From CAVWDI01 sp963753725 (GTDB taxonomy: Bacteria > Chloroflexota > Anaerolineae > Anaerolineales > UBA4823): a DNA stretch of 64,000 nucleotides. The stretch spans positions 1 to 64,000 of the forward strand of contig CAVWDI010000035.1 of the NCBI GenBank assembly GCA_963753725.1, read 5' to 3'. The translations under genes and the position numbers were made by a program. Positions 18,893 to 28,593 of the stretch are shown here, one piece after another. Every line of letters begins with the position of its first letter. Positions within the stretch are counted from its first letter, which is position 1. Under the pieces are notes generated by a model. That model did not search any database. It was not told where the DNA came from and saw nothing but the letters and a program-made list of their open reading frames with translations.

Positions 18893-19120
18893 CTAAGCCC
18901 TGTTAGGTTCTGGGCAGGGATATGGACAGGAACTCGCCTTTCGCATCTTCCATCCGAAGGAAATCATTAAATTTCCAGCTGACAATAAAAATCGATCTTT
19001 AATATTCATCGATGAATTGTTAGCAGTTGAGGCCAATTTTGCATACCTTCCAATTTCCGCTTCACGCAGAATATCAGCCTGGTATGCTTTTCCAAAATCG
19101 TAGTTATTGAATGCAGGCAT
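18893..19120 (-). CDS. Small protein at head of ArsR operon, function unknown
   Basis: The 75-residue protein begins MPAFNNYDFGKAYQADILRE and has a weakly hydrophobic centre (FLLSAGNLMISFGWKM) and a Cys/Pro-rich end (SSCPYPCPEPN). An in-frame start at 19159 also exists, but an AAGGAGG-type ribosome binding site stands directly before the ATG at 19120. Its stop is only a few bases from the regulator start, so it is first in the operon small protein - ArsR - MFS. Its position suggests a role in the same response. No family was recognised. Confidence 0.6.
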   Translation of the reverse strand: MPAFNNYDFGKAYQADILREAEIGRYAKLASTANNSSMNIKDRFLLSAGNLMISFGWKMRKASSCPYPCPEPNRA

Positions 19121-19177
19121 AACAACCTCCTTTCTTCGCATCCGTTTATACACACACACTTCTTAGACGTCCATCTA

Positions 19178-19197
19178 ACTTAGATATATATCTAAGT
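19178..19197. promoter_or_regulatory. Perfect 20-bp palindrome, probable ArsR-type operator
   Basis: ACTTAGATATATATCTAAGT is a perfect 20-bp palindrome. It sits just downstream of the minus-strand -10 box at 19200-19205, so it covers the predicted transcription start of the small protein - ArsR - MFS operon. That is the classic position for an ArsR/SmtB-type repressor site. Confidence 0.7.
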
Positions 19198-19199
19198 AA

Positions 19200-19228
19200 A
19201 TAATAGCCTAAATATGCCTCCTTGTCAA
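19200..19228 (-). promoter_or_regulatory. Promoter of the ArsR operon
   Basis: On the minus strand a perfect -35 TTGACA (19223-19228) is followed by a 17-bp spacer and the -10 TATTAT (19200-19205). This near-consensus sigma-70-type promoter abuts the operator palindrome, so strong repression in the absence of inducer is expected. Confidence 0.75.
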
Positions 19229-19289
19229 GAGTTTTATTAAAATAGTTGACAAAAGTATCTAAAGGGTTGCTGCTATACAAACTCTATAT

Positions 19290-19601
19290 CAATATGCCTG
19301 TGGATAACCTGTGAAAATCTGTGGATAAGTCTGGAAATTTGTGGAGAACCTGCCTTCGAAAAGTAGATAATTTGTGCCTTCACACTTTGGTCCAATACTT
19401 TCACTTCTTATCAACTTTTTTCCCCGCCTGGTTTGTGGATATTTAAGCCTTCAGTACCCCCTGCATGTGCTTATATTATAGTGAGAGGATCCCAGATATG
19501 CTGGTTTTATCGCATATCTTAGATTTTAACCACATATCCCCAACCCCTACTATTACTACGACTTTAATTAACTACTTATATGTATAAAATAAATAATTAG
19601 C
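19290..19601. other. Candidate replication origin: DnaA-box cluster plus AT-rich DNA
   Basis: Two perfect DnaA boxes on one strand (TGTGGATAA at 19299-19307 and 19320-19328) are followed by one-mismatch boxes TGTGGAGAA (19340-19348) and TGTGGATAT (19434-19442). A strongly AT-rich stretch up to 19601 contains the inverted arms AGATATG (19494-19500) and CATATCT (19513-19519). No gene is present. Genes to the left run mostly on the minus strand and those to the right of 23 kb mostly on the plus strand, as expected around an origin. dnaA and dnaN are not in the window, so this is a candidate only. Confidence 0.45.
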
Positions 19602-21176
19602 TCATCCGTCTTCAAGGAGGAAATATTTATGTATAAGCGCTTGAAGATCTTTATCTGTGTGTTCACCTAGTAGTGTAAAGAAATCTTCGCCGGTAGCGAT
19701 CTTTTGCGAAAATTTGCCTACATAGTCACCTATAAAAGCAAAGAAACTTTCGTCCCCGATCAAGGTGCGCAGGTCTTCCATGAAAATTGCCCCATTCAGG
19801 TAAACAGCGTCCCGGTATGCGCGGTATGCATTGGGCACGCCGTGCGGGTTATAGATGCTGTCATTCACCCAACCGCCAGGCTGGTAGAAATTAATCCTGT
19901 AATTCCACCACCACACCAGCGCTCCGGGATAATAATTCTCGTAAAATAAACGCTCGCTGTAGGTGCACAACGCTTCGTCTAACCATGGTTCCAGGGCTTG
20001 ATCGTTACCCACCATCGCATAAAACCACTGGTGCGCTGTTTCGTGGGCTGCGATGGCTGTCAGGTATTCTCCGGGGATATTTTTAGATAGGTTATAGAAC
20101 GCGTTGCTCAGAAAATACATCCCATCGTATTCCATGCCGTCCAGGAAGTCCGCTTCTACAGCGCTGAGTATCTTACGCGGGTAAGGACCATATATCTTTG
20201 AATAAAGTTCCACTGATTCAACTGTGGTTTTCAGCACGGATTTGCCGGCTGTCGCGTGTTGAGGGAAAGCATAGCTGTAAATAGTGATATCGCCCAAGGT
20301 TTGCGTGAATACGCTGTACATATGGCTGACCGAGAAGGCGAAACCGCGCCCATTCTGGTGATTGTAATGGTGCCGCACACCGTCCCCTTCATCAACTGCG
20401 CTGGCCGCGATGACTAGATCATCACGTCCACCTGTCAGTGTTAAATCCACCTGGAAATCGGAAATTTCATATGCCAGATGTTCTCCATAGTAGCCGGCTT
20501 CATGCGCCAGCCATCCCTCCCCGGGGATATAGGGTGGAATAAAGGGGTACCAGTCCACCAGGTTGGTCTGGCGTTGTGTGTATCCAAAAGGTACCGGACG
20601 GAGATTAGGAGAAATTTCGGGAGAGGGTATATTAAGTTCGTAACTCAGGGAAAAACTGATTTCCTCACCCGGTTTTAAAGGTTCGGAAAGGGGGATTTTT
20701 AATTGAGCGTTTTCCAGCTTGTATCCCTGGATTGGTTCCCCACTGTCCCAGGTAATGCTGTTCAGTTTAAATACGTTTGGGTAATAATCTGGTTCTACCA
20801 TCAGCAGCAGATCTGGAATTGGCTCCGGTGTGTTGTTAACAAAATGTATCCGCTCAGCTGTTGAAAGTTTATGATTATCGTAATCCAATTCAGCGGTCAG
20901 AGTGTATTTGGTATTTTTATGGGCTGTTGGAACAGGAGTGTAGACGGGAGATGCCTGCAGCGCAGTAGGATCAATCAGATGCGTTGTGGGTGATAACACT
21001 GAAGTCGGGGGAGGTGTTTGAACTGCCCGCGTGCTGGTCAACAGGCTTGTTGTTTGTTTTACGTCTTCCGCGCTGCTCTCCGGGAGGGCATCCTTATCCT
21101 GCGAGCAAGCGCTGATCATAATTAAAAAGATTATAGGAAATAAAAATAATCTTCTAAACGGTAAACGGAATATCAT
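19602..21176 (-). CDS. M1-family metallopeptidase lipoprotein
   Basis: The 524-residue protein begins with a lipoprotein signal (lipobox ISAC, Cys24), then a Ser/Thr/Pro-rich linker to about residue 85 that would hold the enzyme off the membrane. The body matches M1 aminopeptidases: an N-terminal beta domain, GMEYDGMYFLS in place of the GAMEN-type loop, the zinc motif AAHETAHQWFYAMVGN (HExxH) and PWLDEALCTYSE with the third zinc ligand. It probably trims peptides outside the cell membrane. It is followed on the left by the origin-like region. Confidence 0.87.
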   Translation of the reverse strand: MIFRLPFRRLFLFPIIFLIMISACSQDKDALPESSAEDVKQTTSLLTSTRAVQTPPPTSVLSPTTHLIDPTALQASPVYTPVPTAHKNTKYTLTAELDYDNHKLSTAERIHFVNNTPEPIPDLLLMVEPDYYPNVFKLNSITWDSGEPIQGYKLENAQLKIPLSEPLKPGEEISFSLSYELNIPSPEISPNLRPVPFGYTQRQTNLVDWYPFIPPYIPGEGWLAHEAGYYGEHLAYEISDFQVDLTLTGGRDDLVIAASAVDEGDGVRHHYNHQNGRGFAFSVSHMYSVFTQTLGDITIYSYAFPQHATAGKSVLKTTVESVELYSKIYGPYPRKILSAVEADFLDGMEYDGMYFLSNAFYNLSKNIPGEYLTAIAAHETAHQWFYAMVGNDQALEPWLDEALCTYSERLFYENYYPGALVWWWNYRINFYQPGGWVNDSIYNPHGVPNAYRAYRDAVYLNGAIFMEDLRTLIGDESFFAFIGDYVGKFSQKIATGEDFFTLLGEHTDKDLQALIHKYFLLEDG

Positions 21177-21227
21177 AAATCGAACCAGATTAATTTGAAC
21201 AGAGAATAAAATTGCTTGACGGCAAAC

Positions 21228-22100
21228 TCAAGCCGACATCTCTTCCTTGACCTTCTGGTACAGAGTTTCAGCTTTTAATTCGCTTAATGTGTAGCATGGC
21301 GCCTTGAGATGATCGGCCAGAGATTGAGCCAGGCCCTGGTCGAAGGCTGCATGTTCCATATTTATCACCACACTGCGAATTTCTTCCGCCGCGATCTGGT
21401 CTGCCAACCGGTTGGCTTCGTCCTGCGGTGAAAGGTTTCCCATTGAAACGTTTCCGGCGCCGTCGGTGAGCAGGATAATCAGCGGGTTTATATCGGGGTG
21501 CAAGATGAGTTCTTTATGGATGACCTGGTGTGCGCTGTACAAGCCGGCCGAGAGCGGGGTCTTACCGCCGACCGGGATGTCTGCTAGGGCTCTTTTTGCC
21601 AGCTGGACCGAATTTGTGGGCGGCAGGATCAAAGTAGCCCGGTTCTTCTGAAAAACAACTAGCCCCACGCGGTCGCGTCTCTGGTAAGCGTCGGTTAATA
21701 ATGAGAGTATAGCCCCTTTGGTGGCTGACATTCGTTCAGCAACCGCCATTGACCAGGAAGCGTCCACTACAAAAAGGATCAGGTTTGCGGTCTTCTTGAC
21801 CCGGATCTTGCGTTGAAAATCGCTGGATTGGATTGCAAAGGCAAGCCGTTTGCGTTGTTCAACGCGTTCTTTCTGGTATGGAGCGGCTGCCCGCAGCGTA
21901 GCATCGAAAGCGAGGTCGTAAGTTTTTCCGCCGGCAGGGCGCGCCTGTATATAGCGTCCGCTTTTGCGTTCTGTACGCGAACGGGAACGCTTCCCGCCCT
22001 GCCGGCGCGTAATTCGATCTAATGGATTATCTAAATTGCGCGGGGTGAACGATTGGCCAATATTTACTTTTTCACCCCCCTCCCACCAATTGGCGCTCAT
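21228..22100 (-). CDS. ChlD/BchD-like VWA domain protein (chelatase medium-subunit C-terminal half)
   Basis: The 290-residue product has a basic N-terminal stretch followed by a VWA domain with the MIDAS motif FVVDASWSMA and the LLTDGAGN loop. It matches the C-terminal half of ChlD-type metal-chelatase subunits. The reading frame is open upstream of the ATG at 22100 through an acidic, Pro/Gln-rich linker right back to the A9 tract at 22181-22189, where the preceding AAA gene stops. One -1 slip there fuses both into a ChlD of about 685 residues. The AAA-linker-VWA order is exactly that of ChlD, so this ORF is probably the second half of a frameshift-expressed gene rather than a separate gene. 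Confidence 0.8.
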   Translation of the reverse strand: MSANWWEGGEKVNIGQSFTPRNLDNPLDRITRRQGGKRSRSRTERKSGRYIQARPAGGKTYDLAFDATLRAAAPYQKERVEQRKRLAFAIQSSDFQRKIRVKKTANLILFVVDASWSMAVAERMSATKGAILSLLTDAYQRRDRVGLVVFQKNRATLILPPTNSVQLAKRALADIPVGGKTPLSAGLYSAHQVIHKELILHPDINPLIILLTDGAGNVSMGNLSPQDEANRLADQIAAEEIRSVVINMEHAAFDQGLAQSLADHLKAPCYTLSELKAETLYQKVKEEMSA

Positions 22101-22171
22101 CGTGTCGAAGACTTTTTGTGGAGCAGGTTCTGCTGGAGATTGCTGGGTATCCTCAGCCTGAATCTCTGATG

Positions 22172-23284
22172 TTACCGAACTTTTTTTTTATCCGTCTGTT
22201 CGTCTTCGCCCATGACCGGTTCAGGTTCGCCTTCGCTGGAGGTGGCGCCTTCCAACTGTTCGATTCTTTCCTGCAGGTCTTCCATCGTAATTTCTGCCTG
22301 GTGGAAAGGTCCGCGTTTGATACGGTGAGGTAACGCCAATTCGGCAGCCAGGACAATATCGCGGTCTGATATCTCAGTTCTTCCTTCAAAGGCGGCGTGG
22401 GCGCGTGCAGTTTTTAAAATTACCAGGTCAGCCCGGTGTCCATCCACATTCAGCGAGGAGGTTAACCCAGCGATAGAAAGTAAATCCCGGTTCGAATAGG
22501 TTACCTGGTCAACTAGCAGGCGCGCCTGTTCTATTTTATGAGAGAGTTCACCCTCACTTTCAGACCACTGCTGGCGGAATTCCTCCGAGTTGGTTTCAAA
22601 GTTCAGGTTTCTCTGCATAATCGCAACCCGGTCTCTTGCATTCTGAATGCCATGGATTTCGACCGATAATGCGAAGCGGTCCAACAATTGTGGGCGCAGG
22701 TCGCCTTCTTCCGGGTTCATCGTTCCTACCAGGATAAACCGGGCCGGGTGTGAAAAGGATATACTCTCGCGCTCAACAATATTTACACCCATAGCAGCCA
22801 AATCCAGCAGCAGGTCCACAACATGGTCGTCGAGCAGGTTCACTTCATCGATATAAAGTAATCCCCGGTTAGCGGCAGCCAAAACGCCAGGCTCAAAATG
22901 GCGTTCGCCTTCTTGAATCGCTTTTTCGATGTCTAACGTGCCCACAACCCGGTCTTCCGTGGCGGAGACCGGTAAATCCACAAATTGGATCTGGCGCTTG
23001 ACGGTCTCCAATTCACTGCTGTCAACTTTTTGTTCTTTCACCCAATCTGACCATGTGTTGGGTGAGTTTGGGTCGTCGTTGAATGGTGAATCGGCAAAAA
23101 CTTCAATTTCTGGCAGCAGGGCCGCCATGGCGCGTGCCGCGGTTGATTTTGCAGTCCCTCGTTCTCCGCGGATCAAAACGCCCCCGATGCGCGGGTCAAC
23201 AGCGTTCAAAACCAGGGAGCGCCTCATTCGTTCTTGGCCGACAATTGCAGTAAATGGATAAACTGGAAGCATAAATTTCCTCAA
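22172..23284 (-). CDS. ChlI-like AAA+ ATPase (chelatase small subunit or N-terminal half of ChlD)
   Basis: The 370-residue AAA+ protein is of the magnesium/cobalt chelatase type: Walker A GERGTAKSTAARAMAALLPE, Walker B LLYIDEVNLLDDHVVDLLL and the sensor segment VGTMNPEEGDLRPQLLDRF. It powers metal insertion into tetrapyrroles together with a VWA subunit and a large CobN/ChlH subunit, neither of which appears elsewhere in the window apart from the adjacent VWA ORF. It ends in an acidic tail and terminates at DKKKVR just after an A9 run. Without a chlorophyll pathway in view, cobalt chelation for B12 is the more plausible role. Confidence 0.87.
   Translation of the reverse strand: MRKFMLPVYPFTAIVGQERMRRSLVLNAVDPRIGGVLIRGERGTAKSTAARAMAALLPEIEVFADSPFNDDPNSPNTWSDWVKEQKVDSSELETVKRQIQFVDLPVSATEDRVVGTLDIEKAIQEGERHFEPGVLAAANRGLLYIDEVNLLDDHVVDLLLDLAAMGVNIVERESISFSHPARFILVGTMNPEEGDLRPQLLDRFALSVEIHGIQNARDRVAIMQRNLNFETNSEEFRQQWSESEGELSHKIEQARLLVDQVTYSNRDLLSIAGLTSSLNVDGHRADLVILKTARAHAAFEGRTEISDRDIVLAAELALPHRIKRGPFHQAEITMEDLQERIEQLEGATSSEGEPEPVMGEDEQTDKKKVR
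22181..22189 (-). promoter_or_regulatory. A9 slippery tract, possible programmed -1 frameshift site in chlI/chlD
   Basis: On the minus strand the codons GAT AAA AAA AAA GTT CGG TAA end the AAA ORF. Re-reading one A gives AAA AGT TCG GTA and an open frame that runs without a stop into the VWA ORF. Programmed frameshifting in chlD genes that yields both small and medium subunits has been proposed in the literature (Antonov). A homopolymer sequencing error would look the same. Confidence 0.5.
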
Positions 23285-23379
23285 AAAATAATTAAAATCA
23301 GGGGAATACTCGCCTGAAAGATATGCTCATTAGCATATTTTTTTTCGCATAAGCGGTAATTCTAATCTTATCACAAAGG

Positions 23380-23408
23380 TTGTCAAGTTGTATGTTCACC
23401 TTTATAAT
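23380..23408 (+). promoter_or_regulatory. Promoter of the S1 protein gene
   Basis: TTGTCA (23380-23385), a 17-bp spacer and a perfect TATAAT (23403-23408) lie about 40 nt upstream of the chosen ATG at 23449. This is one of the best sigma-70-type matches in the window, fitting a highly expressed ribosomal gene. Confidence 0.75.
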
Positions 23409-23448
23409 ACCTCTCACAAATTTCCCGTATATTGGAGCTGTTTATCAA

Positions 23449-25543
23449 ATGGAGCAGAACGAAGATGCCGTAGAGCAGAAAGAGAGTGAGAACAACCAGA
23501 CGATTGAGACAATAGAAACCGAGGAGAATGTAAAAGATAGTGCCTCCATGGAATCGCTCTTGAGCGAAGAGGGGCTTGGACTGGATTTTCCATCCCAGGG
23601 AGAAATACGTCAAGGAATTATCGCCACCATTCGAGAGAATGAAATCCTTATCAGTATTGGAACCAAGTCAGAAGGCATATTATCCGGAAGGGAATTCGAA
23701 CAAATTCCCGAAGAAGAAAGAGCCGCATTCGAGGTTGGACAAGAACTACCGGTTTACGTCGTCGCCCCCGAAGATCAAAATGGCAATGTAATCTTATCGT
23801 ATTCGCGCGCCCGCGAGGAGCAGGATTGGGTCCTTGTGGCACAGTTGCGCGAAGACAATAAATCGTACGATAGCGTTGTTATTGGATACAACAAGGGCGG
23901 GTTGATTGTACCCATTGGCCGGCTGCGCGGATTTGTGCCTGCCTCACAGGTGAGCGTATTAAGGCGCATGTCTTTTACTGGCGAAACGCCGGAACAGCGC
24001 TGGGGGACTCTGGTCGATGAGCCAATTAAGGTTAGCGTGATTGAGATGGATCGTGAACGCCGTCGTTTGATCCTTTCAGAACGGGTAGCCTTAAACGAAA
24101 CGCGCGAATCCCTCAAAGACAGGTTGCTGGACGAATTGGCAGAAGGTGTAGTCCGCACAGGTCGTGTTACCAGCCTGGCGGAATTTGGAGCCTTTGTAAA
24201 CATCGAAGGCGCCGATGGTTTGGTGCACCTGTCCGAGATATCCTGGGACCGTATTCAACATCCCAACGAGGTGTTGGAGATTGGCCAGGAAGTCGAAGTT
24301 AAAAGTAATCAGCGTTGATCACGACCGAAAACGCATTGGGCTGTCCATCCGGCAGCTTCAGGACGATCCGTGGAAACAGAAGGTCTCTCACCTGCGGGAC
24401 GGGTCATTGGTGGAAGGCACCATTACCCACCTGACCAAGTTTGGCGCTTTTGCAAAAATTGGCGAGGATTTAGAAGGCTTAATCCATGTATCCGAGTTGA
24501 GCGAACAGCGCATCGCCCATCCCAAAGAAGTTGTCCACGAAGGTGATGTGGTCACGTTACGGGTTATTCGTATCGACACCGAACGCCGCCGAATTGGGTT
24601 GAGTCTGCGCAAAGTCAATTCGCCTGCCTACGCTGACCTGGACTGGAAAATGGCGCTTGCCGATGAAGTTGATAGAGCTCAAGAAGATGAAGCCGAAGTT
24701 GAGCTTGATGCAGAACTTGTAGAAGTGGTAGAAGAAGTTGAAACTCCAGAAGAAACTGAAGAAGCTGTAGCAGAAGTTGAAGGTGAGCTTGAAGAAGCTG
24801 TTGCAGAAGTTGAAGAAGAACTTGAAGCTGAGTTAGATGAATCCGAAGAAGATGCTGAAGAAGTTGTAGCCGAAGTCGAGGCTGAGCTTGAGGCTGAACT
24901 GGAAGAAGCCGAAGAAGAGGCTGAAGAAGCTGTTGCAGAAGTCGAGTCTGAACTTGAATCTGAGCTTGAAGAAGCGGAAGAAGAAGCTGAAGAAGCTGTA
25001 GCCGAAGCCGAGGCTGAACTTGAAGTTGAGTTGGAAGAAGCCGAAGAAGAACTTGAAGAAGCCGCAGCAGAAGTTGAAGCCGAGCTTGAAACTGAACTTG
25101 AAGGTGCTGAACTTGAAGAAGCTGTTTCTGAAGTAGAAGAAGAGCTTGAAGAGATAGAAGAAGAACTTGAAGAAGCTGTTGTAGAAGCTGAAGAAGAGCT
25201 TGAAGCTGAGTTGGAAGAAGCTGAGGATGAAGCTGAAGAAGCAGTAGCCCAGGTCGAAGCTGAGCTTGAAGCTGAGCTCGAGGAGGCTGAAGAAGAGGCC
25301 GAAGAAGCTGTAGCAGAAGTTGAAGAAGAGTTAGAAGCTGAATTGATAGAAGCTGAGGATGAAGCTGAAGAAGCAGTAGCCGAGGTCGAAGCTGAGCTTG
25401 AAAATGAACTCGAGGACGCTGAAGAAGAGACCGAAGAAGCTGTAGCAGAAGCTGATGAAGAGCTAGAAGCTGAGTTGGAAAAAGCTGAAGAAGAAGTAGT
25501 AGAAGAAGCAGCAGAAGAAGAGCTTGAGAGCGAGGCTGAATAG
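23449..25543 (+). CDS. rpsA: Ribosomal protein S1 with very long acidic repeat tail, one frameshift
   Basis: Four S1 RNA-binding domains are recognisable (for example RTGRVTSLAEFGAFVNIEGA and EGTITHLTKFGAFAKIGEDL), with a short acidic leader before them. S1 unwinds and delivers mRNA to the 30S subunit. The ATG at 23449 has a GGAG site and follows a strong promoter. At about 24304 the frame breaks: removing one A from the AAAA run restores KVISVDHDRKRIGLSIRQ. The final ~290 residues are a near-continuous Glu/Ala/Leu/Val helix made of repeats of about 22 residues. Such a tail is not part of ordinary S1. It may be a long single alpha-helix or coiled coil. Divergently oriented from the chlI-like gene. 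Confidence 0.85.
24730..25540 (+). repeat. Coding tandem repeat, period about 66 bp (22 residues)
   Basis: The S1 tail is built from diverged units such as AEEAVAEVESELESELEE followed by AEEE. Unit length is about 22 residues, with GAAGAAGCTGAAGAAG-rich DNA. Imperfect copies run through about 800 bp. Copy number may be unstable, and short-read assembly may have collapsed it. Confidence 0.8.
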
Positions 25544-26052
25544 TTTTATCTGAGAGTAAATCTCAAACAATCACGACTTACTTCTCAATTTCCCTGTTTG
25601 GATGATGGTTTATTTTATATACACCTAATCCAAACAGTTTTTTTAAAAATTTTTACAGCGTAAGATCGAAATCTTAGAAAAAGACATTCAATTCTACTTA
25701 CCTCTGGCAGTTTTATGAACTTTTTCACCCTACTGCCCCCATAAATTAACAGCAGCTAATTTAAAACCATCCATTGAATAAGAGTTCTGTTAACTTATTG
25801 GATATATGCGTCAAAAATTAGAGCTCTTTAGATAAACTTTGGTAGAATCAAATTAGATGTAATTTGTTAGATTACGATCAAACATCGTTCAGGTATCTCG
25901 AAGAACGAATTCTGGTCATGATCAGCAAAATTGGCAGAATATAATCAATAATCCTGCTTGGTAGGATTATTGCTGGAAAAAATTTTTACATTTTATTCGT
26001 CTAAGAGTTAATAAGTAAAATTCTGGTACTACTTATCATTAGGAGGGGTACC
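25544..26052. other. Gene-free leader region of clpC with a strong hairpin
   Basis: No ORF is convincing in these 509 bases, which are AT-rich. A perfect 10-bp stem with a 7-nt loop, CAATAATCCT-gcttggt-AGGATTATTG, lies at 25946-25972, about 80 nt before the clpC ATG. It could terminate transcription or act as a leader structure. No CIRCE repeat was found, and no clear -35/-10 pair was identified. An AGGAGGGG ribosome binding site precedes the ATG. Confidence 0.5.
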
Positions 26053-28550
26053 ATGACAGGTATGGAAAGATTTACACAAAGAGCGCGCAGAGTCCTCAGC
26101 CTGGCTCACCAGGAGGCGGAACGTATGCGCCATCACCATATAGGCACAGAGCATTTGTTGTTAGGATTGATCCGCGAAGAAGGCGGTGTCGCTGGCCGGG
26201 TGCTGCGTGAACTGGGTCTTGAAGTTGACCGCGTCGAAGAGATCATCGAACGCATAACGGGTACCGGTCAATATCAGGGCGGAAAGCTGGAACTTTCGCC
26301 TGGTATGCAGCAGGTCCTGGAATTAGCGGTTGAAGAAGCCCGCAAAATGGGGCACCATTACATCGGGACAGAACACCTGCTTTTAGGTTTGGTTGCCTAC
26401 GATGAAGGCATCGCCATCGATGTTCTGCGCAAAATGGGTATTACCTCGGAGCAAATCCGCCGCCAAACTCGCCGCGTTCTGCAGGAAAGCAGTACATCCC
26501 GGCGTACCACCAGCCGGGAACAGAAAGCCGCTCGCACTGAAAAGAGCAAAGGCAAGACTCCCATGGTGGACCAGCTGGCGACAGACCTGACCAGCTTAGC
26601 CGAAGAAGGTAAATTAGACCCGGTAATCGGCCGCGTTATGGAAATCGAACGCGTGATCCAGATATTGGCTCGCCGCACGAAAAACAACCCGGCCTTAATT
26701 GGTGAACCGGGCGTTGGAAAGACCGCCATTGTGGAGGGCCTCGCTCAGCGCATAATTTCCGGCGATGTCCCGGCGCTGCTGCTTGACAAGCGTGTGCTGC
26801 AGCTGGACGTTGGTTCGCTCGTGGCAGGCACCATGTACCGAGGCCAGTTTGAAGAACGACTTAAACGAGTCATCGATGAGTTAAAAGCCTCCGGTTCGAT
26901 TTTATTCATCGACGAGGTGCATATGTTGGTCGGTGCAGGCGCGGCCGGGTCATCAGTGGATGCTGCCAATATCCTCAAGCCGGCCCTTTCCGCGGTGAAC
27001 TGCAGGTGATTGGCGCAACCACAGTCGACGAATATCGTAAACATATCGAAAGCGATGCCGCCCTGGAACGCCGCTTCCAACCGGTGATGGTCGAGGAGCC
27101 CAGCGTCGACGAGACCATCGATATCCTGTACGGCGTACGCAGCGCGTACGAAGATCACCACCGTTTGTCGATATCCGATGAAGCCATTGATGCCGCCGCC
27201 CACTTATCCTCCAGGTATGTCACAGAGCGTTTCTTGCCCGACAAAGCCATCGATTTGATTGACGAATCAGGCTCCAGGGTGCGCATGTATAAGAGCCCAG
27301 CAGCCAAACAGGCCAAGCAGTTGATGACCGAACTGCGTGAAGTCCGCAAGGATCATACAACCGCCAATGAAGAAGGGCGCACTGAAGATGCCCAGGATTA
27401 TTTGCTTCGCCAGGAGGCGATCGAAAAGAAACTGGAAAGTTTGCGTACCGGCTGGGACCGGGCTTCCAGTCCTATAGTGACCGCCGAGGATATTGCAGAG
27501 GTCGTCTCAATGTGGACTGGTGTACCGGTTATGCAGATCGCGCAGGAGGAATCTCAACGCCTGCTGGAAATGGAAGACGAATTGCGCAAGCATATCATCG
27601 GTCAGGAAGAAGCTATAGAGGCTATTTCGAAAGCAGTCCGGCGTGCACGAGCAGGTTTGAAAGACCCGCGTCGCCCGATTGGCTCTTTCATCTTCCTGGG
27701 ACCTACTGGTGTAGGTAAGACCGAATTGACCAAAGCGCTGGCGCGCTTCATGTTCGGCAGCGAAGATGCGCTGGTTCAGCTGGATATGTCCGAGTTTATG
27801 GAACGCCATTCTGTCAGCAGGCTGGTTGGCGCGCCTCCGGGATATGTTGGTTACGAAGAAGCCGGCCAGCTCACAGAAGCCCTGCGCCGCAAACCGTATT
27901 CGATTGTCGTGTTTGACGAAGTGGAAAAAGCGCATCCCGAAGCCCATAATATGCTGCTGCAGATTATGGAAGAAGGACAGCTTTCGGATGCCAAAGGCCG
28001 CAAGGTTGATTTCCGCAACGCCATTATTGTGATGACCTCCAATGTGGGTGCGGATGTAATCCGGCGTCAGACCTCAATCGGGTTTGAAATGGAAGGTGAT
28101 AAAGCTTTCGAAGAGCAGCAGGAATACGACGAGATGCGTAAGAAGTTGATGGGTTCGTTGAAGAAAGTATTTCGCCCCGAGTTTATCAACCGTGTAGATA
28201 ACGTGATCGTTTTTCGTGCACTGAACAAAGATGACATTACCCAGATCGTAGATTTGGAACTGGACAAGGTCTCTGATCGCCTGGAAGAGCACGAGATCGA
28301 ATTGGTTGCTACACCAGCAGCTTTAGAAAAACTGGCCGATCTGGGGTACGATCCTGAGATGGGCGCCCGCCCGCTGCGCCGGGTCATCCAGCAGAAGGTG
28401 GAAGACCACCTTTCGGATAAGCTCCTGGCTGGTGATTTTGAAGACTGCCAGACGATCGAAGTCGATGTTGAAGACGACGAAATCGTGCTGCGCAGTATCG
28501 AAGTCGAAGAGATCGACCAACCCGATCCAGAAGCCGTTCCCGCTGGGTGA
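26053..28550 (+). CDS. clpC: ClpC-type AAA+ unfoldase, one frameshift
   Basis: The locus encodes a two-ring Hsp100 protein of about 830 residues that unfolds substrates for ClpP. Order: N-terminal double Clp repeat (ERFTQRARRVLSLAHQEAER, HHHIGTEHLLLGLIREEGGV), first ATPase (GEPGVGKTAIVEGLAQRI), a short UVR-type middle region (QEAIEKKLESL) and the second ATPase (GPTGVGKTELTKALARFMFG). The short middle region marks ClpC rather than ClpB. The frame breaks near 26990: adding one C to TTTCCGCGG restores ILKPALSRGELQVIGATTV. The protein ends in an acidic tail. A perfect terminator follows at 28594. Confidence 0.9.
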
Positions 28551-28593
28551 TGTTGAGTAAATAATCCCAATTATCTCCACAATATAAGTATTG

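Noticed and set aside
22153..22389. 78-codon minus-strand ORF overlapping the end of the ChlI-like gene
   Set aside because: It is a shadow frame; the ChlI frame has the expected motifs and the third frame continues into the VWA domain.
21228..23284. Evidence for chlorophyll synthesis from the ChlI/ChlD pair
   Set aside because: No other pigment gene is present. The same subunit types serve cobalt chelation or unknown roles in non-phototrophs.
24730..25540. Repeated DNA that could be taken for a CRISPR or satellite array
   Set aside because: The repeats are in frame, diverged, about 66 bp with no unique spacers, and encode a continuous acidic helix at the end of S1.
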